NCBI GenBank assembly: GCA_034927345.1
Contig: JAYFQE010000019.1
Span: forward strand, 62,001-126,000
Reading direction: 5' to 3'
Length of the DNA: 64,000 nucleotides
DNA from: JAYFQE01 sp034927345
GTDB taxonomy: Bacteria; Bacillota; Clostridia; Saccharofermentanales; UBA5734
Below are positions 53,039 to 61,851 of the stretch, piece by piece (positions within the stretch are counted from its first letter, which is position 1; each line of letters begins with the position of its first letter). The notes under the pieces are model-generated. The model saw only the letters and a list, made by a program, of their open reading frames with translations, had not been told where the DNA came from and did not search any database. A program made the translations under genes and the position numbers.

Positions 53039-53788
53039 ATGTTGAAATCCTTTACCCGCAACTATGAAGATAACAGCACGGAAGCTGGTTTCCAATTTAC
53101 GTTCTATTGTGACAAATGCCAGGACGGCTTTCGCTCCAGTTTTATTGAATCGACGACTCATCGGAAATCCGGCTTGTTTCGCGGCATTTCCCGCGGCGTT
53201 TCAATCGGCGCTTCTTTATTGGGACAGCATGATATCGGGTATAATGTCGAACGCGGCGCCGACGTTTTAAGCGAACGTTTTGAAGGAATGAGTCCGGAAT
53301 GGCAGAAGGAGCATGAAAAGGCTTTTGAAAACGCTCAGAATGAAGCACAATCGCATTTTCATCGCTGCCATCAATGTCGCGAATGGGTTTGCGATGATGA
53401 TTTTAACGAAGAAGAACAGCTCTGCGTCGAATGTGCGCCGCGATTGAATGTTGCCGTCGCGGCCGCCCGTTCACGGAAGATGGTGGAAGATATCGAGGAA
53501 AAAGCGCAAAACACGCAGGTCTTCAAAGGGGAAATCGAAAGTAAATCAATCATTTGTCCGCAATGCGGCAAACCGGCCGGCCAGGGGAAATTTTGTAATA
53601 ATTGCGGCGCCTCTATGGTCGCTGATCGTTGTGTTCAATGCGGCGCTCCTTTGGCGGCCAATATGCGTTTTTGCGGCGAATGCGGCGCTCCGCGCCAGGC
53701 GGCGCGACCGGCCGGACAATGTCCGGCTTGTCAATATCAAAATGCGCCAGGTACAAAATTTTGCGGCAACTGCGGCGGAAAATTATAA
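53039..53788 (+). CDS. Zinc-ribbon protein with N-terminal treble-clef-like domain
   Basis: A 249-residue protein. The N-terminal part has an FYCDKC knuckle at about residue 21, a Gly/Ser/Arg-rich hydrophobic segment, and a CHQC...CVEC pair near 110-130. After a linker come three short zinc ribbons (CPQC/CNNC, CVQC/CGEC, CPAC/CGNC). The N-terminal domain occurs in Firmicutes next to SPFH or virion-core-like proteins, but none is here. GGGAGG precedes the ATG. Function is unknown; scaffolding within a module with the two upstream genes is an inference. Confidence 0.65.
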   Translation: MLKSFTRNYEDNSTEAGFQFTFYCDKCQDGFRSSFIESTTHRKSGLFRGISRGVSIGASLLGQHDIGYNVERGADVLSERFEGMSPEWQKEHEKAFENAQNEAQSHFHRCHQCREWVCDDDFNEEEQLCVECAPRLNVAVAAARSRKMVEDIEEKAQNTQVFKGEIESKSIICPQCGKPAGQGKFCNNCGASMVADRCVQCGAPLAANMRFCGECGAPRQAARPAGQCPACQYQNAPGTKFCGNCGGKL

Positions 53789-53827
53789 ATCCTTTTCAGT
53801 GTAACCGTTATACAAAGTCAAAAACAC

Positions 53828-53875
53828 AAAGTCAGCGTTTTCAAACCGATGGTTTGCGAATCCTGACTTTTTTCT
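53828..53875 (+). terminator. Intrinsic terminator of the zinc-ribbon module
   Basis: An AAAGTCAG/CTGACTTT outer stem and a CAAACC/GGTTTG inner stem with loop GAT precede TTTTTT. It closes the three-gene operon 40 bp after the last stop codon. Confidence 0.85.
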
Positions 53876-54082
53876 TTCAACGATAAACCGACTGATCAAC
53901 CCTTGGATTTACACCAAACATAATTAAAGGTCAAAGCAAAAAGTCGAAATAGGAACGCTTAAAAAATGCGATTTGTATAAACTGCTTTATAAATACTTAG
54001 TTCATTTAGATATAATGACAAATCAGAAACGACCTAAAATCGAACTTAATGAAATCAAGTAAATAAAAGTAGAAATTATGTG
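53876..54082. other. AT-rich spacer without a gene
   Basis: A low-GC stretch between the terminator and the aminotransferase promoter. A TATAAT at 54011-54016 may be a second, weaker promoter. No repeat or coding signal is seen. Confidence 0.6.
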
Positions 54083-54111
54083 TTGACTTAAAAGCATATG
54101 GATCATATAAT
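54083..54111 (+). promoter_or_regulatory. Promoter of the aminotransferase-amidohydrolase operon
   Basis: TTGACT (54083-54088) and TATAAT (54106-54111) are spaced by 17 bp, a nearly perfect vegetative promoter. The untranslated leader would be about 120 nt. Confidence 0.8.
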
Positions 54112-54240
54112 TGGTTCGTGGTCGGAAACGATACACAACAAGCGCGCTTTTCTCTTGATTAATCTTTCATAAATGGATCTGAATCGAAAATATATTCGAT
54201 TACAATCCTGGTCTAATAATCGTTTCGGGAGGATATGAAG

Positions 54241-55422
54241 ATGTTCAGAATTGGACAAGAAGAGATTGATGCAGTTGCTCAAGTGATTCATGGCGGACAA
54301 TTATTCCGGGTTAATAACGCGTTGCACGAGGTCGAACATTTTGAGCAGGAATTAGCGGATAAATTCGGCGTTAAGTATGCACTTTGCGTATCCGGCGGTA
54401 CATCGGCTCTGACTTGTGCTTTAGTTGGCATGGATATAGGACCCGGCGACGAGGTTATTATTCCTGCATATACCTTTATGGCAACCGCACTGGCGGTGAC
54501 ATCTGTCGGCGCTATTCCGGTTTTAGCTGAAATCGATGAAACAATGACTCTGGATCTGGATGATGTTGAAGCTAAATTGACGCCCAATGTTAAAGCGGTC
54601 ATCCCGGTCGACATGGTTGGATTTCCCTGCAATATGCTGCGTCTGAAGGAAATGAGCAAAAAGTATAATTTTAAGATCCTGGAAGACTCCTGCCAGGCGG
54701 ACGGCGGCGGTTACGGCGGTAAGCGGCTAGGCGTATGGGGCGAGGCCGGTTGCCTCAGTTTCAATGACTTTAAGATTATGACAGCGGGCGAAGGCGGCGC
54801 CGTTCTGACTAACGACCGCCATATTTATGAACGTGCGATGATCTATCATGATGGCGGCGCGGCTTTCCGGCCCAATGCCGGGGAAATCCAGGAACCGTTT
54901 TTCATGGGGACACAGTACCGGGTCAGCGAGATTACCGGCGCGATTCTGCGGGTTCAGCTGAAACGTCTCGACGGCATTCTGGCCGACCTGAGAAGAACCA
55001 AAAAAGCCATTATGACCGGTTTGGCTGATATCCCCGGCATCCGTTTTGCTCCTTCGCATGATCCGGAGGGCGATTGCGCGACAACCGTTGCCTTTACCTT
55101 CACGACGGCGGAACGTGCCAGAGCGTTTGCCAAATTAGTGCAGAATGGCGCTTGGCTGCCTATTGACAGCGGCAAGCATGTTTACAGCAATTGGGATCCC
55201 CTGCTGGCAAAACGCGGCTCTCATCATGCGGCGCTTAATCCATTTAATCTGCCGGAAAATAAAGGCCTGCGCATGGATTACAGCGACACGATGTGTCCTA
55301 AAACACTTGATATTTTGGCACGCACAGTCTATATTAGCTTGAAAGCCGATTGGACAAACGAGCATATCAACGAGGTGATCGGGCAGTGCCGTCAAGCTTT
55401 CCAAAATCTGGATATAAAGTGA
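54241..55422 (+). CDS. DegT/DnrJ/EryC1/StrS-family PLP aminotransferase
   Basis: A 393-residue sugar aminotransferase fold. The PLP-binding Lys is in LSFNDFKIMTAGEGGAVLTN, and the N-terminal GGTSALTCAL, PAYTFMATALAV and EDSCQADGG blocks are typical. Enzymes of this family aminate keto-sugars or keto-cyclitols, or run the reverse reaction. No nucleotide-sugar or polysaccharide genes are near; instead an isomerase, amidohydrolases and a sugar importer follow, so a catabolic deamination of an amino sugar or aminocyclitol is plausible. The ATG at 54241 lies eight bases after GGGAGG; an ATG six bases earlier is too close. Confidence 0.85.
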   Translation: MFRIGQEEIDAVAQVIHGGQLFRVNNALHEVEHFEQELADKFGVKYALCVSGGTSALTCALVGMDIGPGDEVIIPAYTFMATALAVTSVGAIPVLAEIDETMTLDLDDVEAKLTPNVKAVIPVDMVGFPCNMLRLKEMSKKYNFKILEDSCQADGGGYGGKRLGVWGEAGCLSFNDFKIMTAGEGGAVLTNDRHIYERAMIYHDGGAAFRPNAGEIQEPFFMGTQYRVSEITGAILRVQLKRLDGILADLRRTKKAIMTGLADIPGIRFAPSHDPEGDCATTVAFTFTTAERARAFAKLVQNGAWLPIDSGKHVYSNWDPLLAKRGSHHAALNPFNLPENKGLRMDYSDTMCPKTLDILARTVYISLKADWTNEHINEVIGQCRQAFQNLDIK

Positions 55423-55521
55423 TATGAGTTCGGCTATCCTATTTTGCACATCATTATAGGATAGCCGATTGTTTGTTTGATTCAAGATTGTATCAATACG
55501 ATAAAACAGGAGGACAAGGTC

Positions 55522-56343
55522 ATGGGAAAAGCAAAATATGCCTATACGGTCTGGCAATGGGGAACCGATACGAAAGAACAATTCATCCAGGCTTTGCGCG
55601 ATATTACGGAAGTCGGCTATGATACCTTTGAAAGTGTCAAGGCTGCTATCAATGTCTTCGACGGACAACCGGTGCCTTTTATGCAGCTTTGCCGTGAATA
55701 TGGCGTACGGCCGAATGGTTTCTATTTCCATTTGAACGGTCAGTGGGACAATGATGTTGAGGATGTAAAGAAGAAATTACCGTTTATGGCAGCGTGCGAT
55801 ATTCATCGGATGAATGTGCAGGCTACCGGCGTTACCGGCCGGCCGGCTTCTCAGGAAGAACTGGATTATGATTTAAAGGCGATTAACGCCATCGCGGCCA
55901 TGGCAAAAGAATATGACATCATTCCTTGCCTCCATCCACATTACAATACGACGGTTATGTATGAGAGAGAAATTGATTTTATCCTGCAGAATACAGATCC
56001 CGCGTTGGTTGGCTTCGGTCCGGATACAGCTCATATGACTGCCGGCGGCTGCGATCCGGTAGCGGTCATCCGCCGGTATGCGGATCGCGTTAAATTCACC
56101 CACCTGAAAGACATTACCTCCGGAGGCGTCGAAGCCGCCGGCATGCAGGCCGGCGTTGAGGTATATACGAATTTCCGCGAATTGGGCGAAGGTATCGTTG
56201 ATTTCCCGTCAATTTTCAAAATCCTTGATGAAGTCGGCTATGATGGCTATTTGACGGCCGAACTGGACCGCAGCCGTTATGGCAATAAAGAGAGCGCGGC
56301 AATGACTCTGGCCTATCTTAAGAAAAATTACTGTCAGAAATAA
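55522..56343 (+). CDS. Sugar phosphate isomerase/epimerase (xylose isomerase-like TIM barrel)
   Basis: A 273-residue AP endonuclease 2-like TIM barrel. Metal and substrate residues appear in ECLHPHYNTTV-type (CLHPHYNT), GFGPDTAHMTAGG, VKFTHLKDI and YLTAELDRS, as in IolE, IolI and ketose epimerases. Metal ligands (Glu, Asp, His, Glu) are all plausible. A GGAGG site precedes the ATG at 55522. Three genes follow closely in the same direction. The substrate is likely a free or lightly modified sugar or inosose. Confidence 0.85.
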   Translation: MGKAKYAYTVWQWGTDTKEQFIQALRDITEVGYDTFESVKAAINVFDGQPVPFMQLCREYGVRPNGFYFHLNGQWDNDVEDVKKKLPFMAACDIHRMNVQATGVTGRPASQEELDYDLKAINAIAAMAKEYDIIPCLHPHYNTTVMYEREIDFILQNTDPALVGFGPDTAHMTAGGCDPVAVIRRYADRVKFTHLKDITSGGVEAAGMQAGVEVYTNFRELGEGIVDFPSIFKILDEVGYDGYLTAELDRSRYGNKESAAMTLAYLKKNYCQK

Positions 56344-56370
56344 AAAAATAAATTACGTCAAGAGGCTTAT

Positions 56371-57129
56371 ATGGATATCATCGATGTGAACACCATGCTG
56401 GGTCCGTATCCGACCAAAACACGTTACCGCGATGCAGCCGGTTTGGTCAGCTATCTGGATGATTATAGGATAACTTCAGCAGTGACTTACCACGGCGCTG
56501 CGCAAATGACGCCTTGGCAGTATAATGCGGAAATGACGCAAATCGCCAATCAATCTGGAGGCCGAATCCGGGCCTGTCATGTTCTCGACCCCATGCTGGG
56601 AGAGAAAAACGAACCTGGCGATGGCTCCCTGATTGAGCGGTTGCGGCAAAATCGCCCGGAGGCGGTTCGCCTGCTGCCGGTTACCCAAAGTTATCCTATT
56701 AATTCATTTTTTTGCGATCAGATTCTTGAACCGCTCAACGAGCTGCATCTGCCCTTGTTGCTGGATGCCAGTGAAATTCATTCAATAGCGGATATACCGC
56801 CTCTGGCTCAAGCATATCCGGATTTGCCAATCGTCATTTTGCGTCATTATTTCAACCATTCTCGTACGATAACCCCTTTGTTAACAAAATTGAATAATGT
56901 CTATATCGATATGAATATCATGATCGATACCGGCTATCTGGAGGAACTGGTCGAGGAACGCTGCGGCAGTGAAAAACTGCTTTTAGGCAGCGGCTTGCCG
57001 ATCCATGTTCCGGCCGGCGGATTGTCGTTGATCCTTTATTCGACAATCACGGCGCCGGATAAGGAAAATATCTTGCATGCCAACTGGGAACGGCTGCAAA
57101 GGGGGATCCGTTATGACCATCAGAGATGA
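56371..57129 (+). CDS. Amidohydrolase-fold protein with lost metal ligands
   Basis: A 252-residue TIM barrel related to amidohydrolase_2. The first strand reads IDVNTMLGP where catalytic members have DxHxH, and the last metal-ligand block reads LLLGSGLP where members have GSDxP. Both ends of the metal site are therefore changed, though RHYFNHS could still offer a His. It may bind substrate without hydrolysing it, or use a different chemistry. It overlaps the next gene, an intact homologue, by 17 bp, so the two are made together and may form a heteromer. Confidence 0.72.
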   Translation: MDIIDVNTMLGPYPTKTRYRDAAGLVSYLDDYRITSAVTYHGAAQMTPWQYNAEMTQIANQSGGRIRACHVLDPMLGEKNEPGDGSLIERLRQNRPEAVRLLPVTQSYPINSFFCDQILEPLNELHLPLLLDASEIHSIADIPPLAQAYPDLPIVILRHYFNHSRTITPLLTKLNNVYIDMNIMIDTGYLEELVEERCGSEKLLLGSGLPIHVPAGGLSLILYSTITAPDKENILHANWERLQRGIRYDHQR

Positions 57130-57943
57130 AGCCTTTGCCGGTTTACCGGTCTCGCCGTTTGTTATTGATGCTCATACGCATATTGCGCCGTACTATATGA
57201 GCGGTTGGTATCAAACGCCGAAAGAAACAACGAATCAAGCCATTGTTGCCAGCCTCGACCGTTTAGGCATCAACTGCATCGTTACGGCGCCTCATTTGCT
57301 CATTACAGGTATGATGGCCGCCGCCAATACAGTCGCTGCCGCTGCCGCTGCCGAATATCCCGGCCGGATTTATGGCTACATTGTGATTTGCCCAGGCGAA
57401 GGATTGTCCGCCGTGAAGGCTGAATTGAAGAAATACGGGAATCATGCCAGCTTTGTCGGCTTGAAATTCCTGCCAGGTTATCATGGTATTTTGAATCAAC
57501 CGGAATATCAATATGCCGCCGATTTTGCCGCGGAGCGGTCCAGCGTTATTTTGACCCATACCTGGGGGAATAGCCCGGATCTGTCCGAGGTCGAGGATCT
57601 GGCGGCAAAACGGCCGTCCCTGCGTCTGCTTTGCGCCCACCAGGGCGGCGGCGCAGCGCCTCTATCTTATAAGCTGGCAAGCATCATGAAAAGGGTGCCC
57701 AATATTACCATGGAAATCTGCGGCTCGCTGCTCAATCCGCTGGGTATCGAAGATCTGGTCGATCTGGTTGGTGAAGACCGGATCGTCTATGGCAGCGATC
57801 TGATCAATCTGGATGTACGCTATGATTTCGGCCGGGTTGTCTTCTCGCCGTTGGCCGATTCGGTGAAAAAGAAAATCCTTTCCGGAAATTATCTGAATCT
57901 GCTGCGTGATTCTCAAATGGGGAAAATAGAACCTATTAAGTAG
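57113..57943 (+). CDS. Amidohydrolase_2 family metal-dependent hydrolase
   Basis: A 276-residue TIM-barrel hydrolase with the metal site intact: VIDAHTHI (HxH), ILTHTWG, LLCAHQGGG and VYGSDLINL (final Asp). Such enzymes hydrolyse lactones or amides or decarboxylate acids. The ATG at 57113 follows AAGGGGGAT inside the end of the preceding gene. Two related barrels encoded in tandem after an isomerase and an aminotransferase suggest sequential or complexed steps of one degradation pathway. Confidence 0.82.
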   Translation: MTIRDEAFAGLPVSPFVIDAHTHIAPYYMSGWYQTPKETTNQAIVASLDRLGINCIVTAPHLLITGMMAAANTVAAAAAAEYPGRIYGYIVICPGEGLSAVKAELKKYGNHASFVGLKFLPGYHGILNQPEYQYAADFAAERSSVILTHTWGNSPDLSEVEDLAAKRPSLRLLCAHQGGGAAPLSYKLASIMKRVPNITMEICGSLLNPLGIEDLVDLVGEDRIVYGSDLINLDVRYDFGRVVFSPLADSVKKKILSGNYLNLLRDSQMGKIEPIK

Positions 57944-58109
57944 ATACAGGCTTTTGATGAGTGCACGCTTCATGAGCTTTGTTTCTTAGTCACACCATGT
58001 CATAATCCCTCAGGAAAGGCGGTGGTGAAATCACTGATCCTTCATATCTTGGTTTTGTTGAACAGTTCTCCTATACAAGAGAAGTATATTGAAAGGGGTG
58101 TACCTTAAG

Positions 58110-59819
58110 ATGAAGAAAACCATTTCATTAATTGTATGCTTGTTCCTCGTTCTGGCGATGTTGATGGGGTGTACCGGTACGGCAACCCAATCCAGTGAAA
58201 CCACAAAAGCACCAGCAGGCAGCAACAGCACCACCGCAGCGACAACAGCTTCAGGGAAACCGGTTACAATCACTCTGCTGACTTACGAATCGGATACCGA
58301 ATGGGCCGTTGCCGACACACCTAATTTCAAAGCTATTCAAAAAATCATGTTAGATAAATTCAATGTTGATTATCAGTTGGAAACCGCCCTCAGCAAAGAA
58401 TATGAAACAACGATAACGACTCGTTTTGCGTCAGGACAGGACCTGCCTGACATCATCAATTTTGGTTATGCATCGAACAAATTAATTGACTTATACACCA
58501 ATGGATTGATCCTGAAACTCAATGACTTGATTGATCAATATGCGCCAGATTATAAAGAATTACTGGGTATCCGGCCTTATTTGATTGTGGCTAATGGCGA
58601 CAGGGATGGCAATATCTTGCGTATTCCTGCACAATATATCGAGAACCCGCAGCATCGTATCAGCGTCATGACCATCCGGAAAGACTGGCTGACTAAACTC
58701 GGTTTAAATATGCCTTCAACACCGGAAGAATATTATACGGTATTGAAAGCTTTCCAGGATCAGGATGCTAATGGCAATGGTAAAAAAGACGAATTCTTAA
58801 CAACGATTGGCACCAGCACATTAAATAAAGTCTTTGGCGCCGCCTTTGGCGTTAAGTACATGGTTAATGCGGCTGATTCCTGGTATACCGATGACAGTAG
58901 TAAAATTTATAATACGTTTTTAACCACAGAAGCAAAAGATTATGTTACTTTTATGAGCAAGTTGTATTCAGAGAAACTGCTTGATAATGACTTTATGAAC
59001 CAAACCGGCGAGCAGTTCAACGAAAAATTGTACAACAACCAGGTAGCCGGCGAAGTTGGCGCTTGGTGGGACAGCGCAATTTACAATACGCAGGTCCGTG
59101 ATAAGGGCTTCTCGGAGGCCGATTTGATTCCGATGGTTCCTTCTCTGTCCGTCAACAACAAACCGTTGGTTTATCTTAAGGATCTGCCGGGCTATGACGG
59201 TTTCATGATCACCAAAGACTGCGACGATCCGGTCGCGGCCATGAAAACCATCAACTGGGGCTATACGCTGGAAGGAAGCCAGATGAATTATTATGGCGAA
59301 ACCGGCGAAGGCGGAGATTATTATGAAAAAGCAACGGCGCTGGAAGGCCTGACCATGCCTGATTATCAGATGCAGTACACCGCAAAGGGTAAAGCTGCCG
59401 CAGCAGAAGAACCGCTGCTCTGGAATAAAATGGGCTGGAACTGGGAACTTTCCACCAAATGCCTGATCGGCAATGCCGACTGCATCGCGCAGGAATTCGC
59501 CCAATCCTTCAGTAATTCCGGTACTGCTGCCGACGTGCAATTCAATTTGAAAGGCCTGAATGACGCAGTAGATAAATATGGCATTCCGGCAGTCAACTTT
59601 GTCGCGCCGACAACCGAGCAATCGACCCAATGGGCCAATTACAGCGACCTTTGGACCTATATGGATGAGATGATCGGCAAATTCATCACCGGAACCGAAC
59701 CGGTATCCAATTGGGATGCGTTTGTGGCCAAATGCGAATCCATGGGAATCAAAGATGCGACTGCAATCAAGCAAGACCAGTATGATGCCTATGTCAAAGT
59801 CATGAGTACACAGAAATAA
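58110..59819 (+). CDS. Sugar ABC transporter lipoprotein (solute-binding, LplA-like)
   Basis: A 569-residue solute-binding lipoprotein. The signal peptide ends in the lipobox LMGC with Cys21, followed by a Thr/Ser/Ala linker and a large two-lobed binding protein of the family that serves LplB/YtcP permeases. The ATG at 58110 gives the standard MKKTISLIV start. Its length fits oligosaccharide importers for plant or host glycans. A 12-bp hairpin follows the gene, then the two permeases. No ATPase is encoded here; such systems share a housekeeping MsmX-like ATPase. Confidence 0.92.
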   Translation: MKKTISLIVCLFLVLAMLMGCTGTATQSSETTKAPAGSNSTTAATTASGKPVTITLLTYESDTEWAVADTPNFKAIQKIMLDKFNVDYQLETALSKEYETTITTRFASGQDLPDIINFGYASNKLIDLYTNGLILKLNDLIDQYAPDYKELLGIRPYLIVANGDRDGNILRIPAQYIENPQHRISVMTIRKDWLTKLGLNMPSTPEEYYTVLKAFQDQDANGNGKKDEFLTTIGTSTLNKVFGAAFGVKYMVNAADSWYTDDSSKIYNTFLTTEAKDYVTFMSKLYSEKLLDNDFMNQTGEQFNEKLYNNQVAGEVGAWWDSAIYNTQVRDKGFSEADLIPMVPSLSVNNKPLVYLKDLPGYDGFMITKDCDDPVAAMKTINWGYTLEGSQMNYYGETGEGGDYYEKATALEGLTMPDYQMQYTAKGKAAAAEEPLLWNKMGWNWELSTKCLIGNADCIAQEFAQSFSNSGTAADVQFNLKGLNDAVDKYGIPAVNFVAPTTEQSTQWANYSDLWTYMDEMIGKFITGTEPVSNWDAFVAKCESMGIKDATAIKQDQYDAYVKVMSTQK

Positions 59820-59838
59820 TAAGTTTATTTGATAGTGT

Positions 59839-59868
59839 CGGGAACGGGGCGAATCTGCTCCGTTCCCG
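59839..59868 (+). terminator. Intercistronic hairpin after the binding-protein gene
   Basis: A 12-bp stem beginning CGGGAACGG and ending CCGTTCCCG has a 6-base loop GAATCT. It probably protects the binding-protein mRNA and lowers permease expression, a common ratio control in sugar importers. Confidence 0.7.
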
Positions 59869-59903
59869 ATTGCTATTCCTGAATAGCGAAAGGAGAACAC
59901 GGT

Positions 59904-60839
59904 GTGGCCAGACAGGAAATAGGCACAATGTCTTTGCGAAGAAGATTATATCGGGATCGGTGGGCTTTAGTTATGTTGCTGCCGACCTTTGTTTTGTTAT
60001 TTCTTTTTTGTTATATGCCCATCTATGGCATCTTGATTGCCTTCCAGGATTATAAAATCGGCAATGATATCTTGGCTCTTGACGGTTCAACGAAATGGGT
60101 TGGGTTATCGCAATTCAAACAATTTATCAATTCTATTTTTTTCACCCGCGTTTTTGGCAACACGCTGCGATTGAGTGTTGAGAACCTTATTTTCGGCTTC
60201 TGGGTACCCATTGTCTTCGCCTTGCTTTTAAATGAGATAACGCATGTCTGGTATAAACGCTTAACCCAGACCTTTGTCTATCTACCCTACTTTGTTTCGA
60301 CCGTCATAGTCGTGGCTATGATGATCAGCATCACCGGCGCAGAAGGCGCGGTGAACCGGATTTTGGCATTTTTCGGTCAGGAATCCATCAACATGATGAA
60401 TAGTGCGAAATCATTTGACGGCCTTTATGTCTTTTCCAATATCTGGCAGACTTTTGGTTATAGTTCAATTATCTATATAGCGGCCATTTCATCAATCGAT
60501 CCAACTTTATATGAGGCGGCTACGGTCGATGGCGCCAACCGTCTGCATAAAATGATCCATATCACTTTACCGGGCATTATGCCTACGGTTATGATCCTTC
60601 TGATTTTATCTGTCGGCGGCATTTTAGCGGCCAACACGGAAAAAATCCTTCTGATGTATAATTCGCAGACGATGGATGTTGCTGACGTCATTGGGACCTA
60701 TGTTTATAAAACGGGTCTGCAAAATGCGAAATACAGTTATTCGGCGGCAATCGGACTTTTTGCCAATATCATTAATTTCGTGTTGGTATTTGGCACCAAT
60801 ATGATCAGCCGGCGTACGACCGAATATAGTTTATGGTGA
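59904..60839 (+). CDS. Sugar ABC transporter permease, LplB-like
   Basis: A 311-residue membrane permease with six helices. The cytoplasmic coupling loop is EAATVDGANRLHKMIHITLPGI, the EAA motif of the CUT1 family. It starts with GTG after AAAGGAG. With the next gene it forms the heterodimeric channel for the carbohydrate bound by the upstream lipoprotein. Confidence 0.92.
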   Translation: MARQEIGTMSLRRRLYRDRWALVMLLPTFVLLFLFCYMPIYGILIAFQDYKIGNDILALDGSTKWVGLSQFKQFINSIFFTRVFGNTLRLSVENLIFGFWVPIVFALLLNEITHVWYKRLTQTFVYLPYFVSTVIVVAMMISITGAEGAVNRILAFFGQESINMMNSAKSFDGLYVFSNIWQTFGYSSIIYIAAISSIDPTLYEAATVDGANRLHKMIHITLPGIMPTVMILLILSVGGILAANTEKILLMYNSQTMDVADVIGTYVYKTGLQNAKYSYSAAIGLFANIINFVLVFGTNMISRRTTEYSLW

Positions 60840-60852
60840 GGAGAACAGTATC

Positions 60853-61785
60853 ATGCCTATCAATGCTGAAAAAATAAAGCATAAAAAGATTCATAATGGG
60901 TCATATGCTGTCGAGGCGTTAATCTATATTTTAGTTGGTTTGATCGCTTTGATCACCTTGTTTCCTTTCATTTATATCATCAGCGCATCGGTCAGCGACC
61001 CGATGGAAGTGACAGCCGGCAATGTCTGGTTCTTGCCGATCGGCTTTTCGTTGAAATCTTACGCCCGTGTATTTACATCGGCTTCCATTATCAGAGCTTT
61101 CTTTAATTCAGTTTTCTTTACAGTAGTTATTACCTTTCTCAATGTCATTAATTCTATGCTCGCCGGTAACGCGCTCAGTAAGCACAACCTGGTTTTCCGC
61201 AAAGGAATTGTGCTGTATATTCTTTTGCCGATGTATTTTTCCGGCGGCTTGATACCCAGCTTTATCATCATGTGCAAACTGAATCTCTATAATACCCTGG
61301 GCGCGATTATATTACCCAGCATCATCAGTATCTGGAATATTATTCTGGCACGTACTTTTATTTCCGGCCTGCCCAGTTCGCTTAAAGAAGCAGCGATTAT
61401 TGACGGCGCAGGGGAATTAAAATTATTTTCATCGATTATATTGCCGTTGTCGAAACCAATGATTGCTGTTTTAGGCTTATATACAGCCTTGGCGGCATGG
61501 AATTCCTGGTTTAATTATATGATCTATTTACCCAAAATGACTGATTGGCATCCGCTGCAGATGTATTTAACGAAAGTCTTAATCTGGGGCAATCTGAATG
61601 CCACGCTGCAACTAGGCGAAAATGTCGATCCCGAACTGATCAAAAACAAATTGCTCATGGCGGCAGTCAGTTCACAACTTAAATATACGGTTATGGTTGT
61701 TGCGTCGGTTCCGATCATCGCTGTCTATCCGTTTGTACAGAAGTACTTTATACAAGGCGCTTTACTGGGATCGCTAAAAGAATAA
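60853..61785 (+). CDS. Sugar ABC transporter permease, YtcP/LplC-like
   Basis: A 310-residue permease with six helices and the EAA loop KEAAIIDGAGELKLFSSIILPLS. The C-terminal YPFVQKYFIQGALLGSLKE is the signature of carbohydrate permeases of this branch. GAGGAGAA precedes the ATG and only 13 bp separate it from the first permease. Confidence 0.92.
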   Translation: MPINAEKIKHKKIHNGSYAVEALIYILVGLIALITLFPFIYIISASVSDPMEVTAGNVWFLPIGFSLKSYARVFTSASIIRAFFNSVFFTVVITFLNVINSMLAGNALSKHNLVFRKGIVLYILLPMYFSGGLIPSFIIMCKLNLYNTLGAIILPSIISIWNIILARTFISGLPSSLKEAAIIDGAGELKLFSSIILPLSKPMIAVLGLYTALAAWNSWFNYMIYLPKMTDWHPLQMYLTKVLIWGNLNATLQLGENVDPELIKNKLLMAAVSSQLKYTVMVVASVPIIAVYPFVQKYFIQGALLGSLKE

Positions 61786-61788
61786 TGG

Positions 61789-61817
61789 TTGATTTAACCT
61801 GAAGGGCTGTTTATAAT
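61789..61817 (+). promoter_or_regulatory. Promoter of the ROK regulator gene
   Basis: TTGATT (61789-61794) and TATAAT (61812-61817) are 17 bp apart. A second TATAAT lies at 61823-61828. The regulator can thus be expressed apart from the transporter operon. Confidence 0.75.
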
Positions 61818-61851
61818 TTGACTATAATGAAAAACAGACAGAAGGTATACC

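Noticed and set aside
58968..59900. Minus-strand open frame of about 310 codons opposite the sugar-binding lipoprotein
   Set aside because: The lipoprotein is certain from its lipobox and context; the antisense product is low-complexity and unlike any family.
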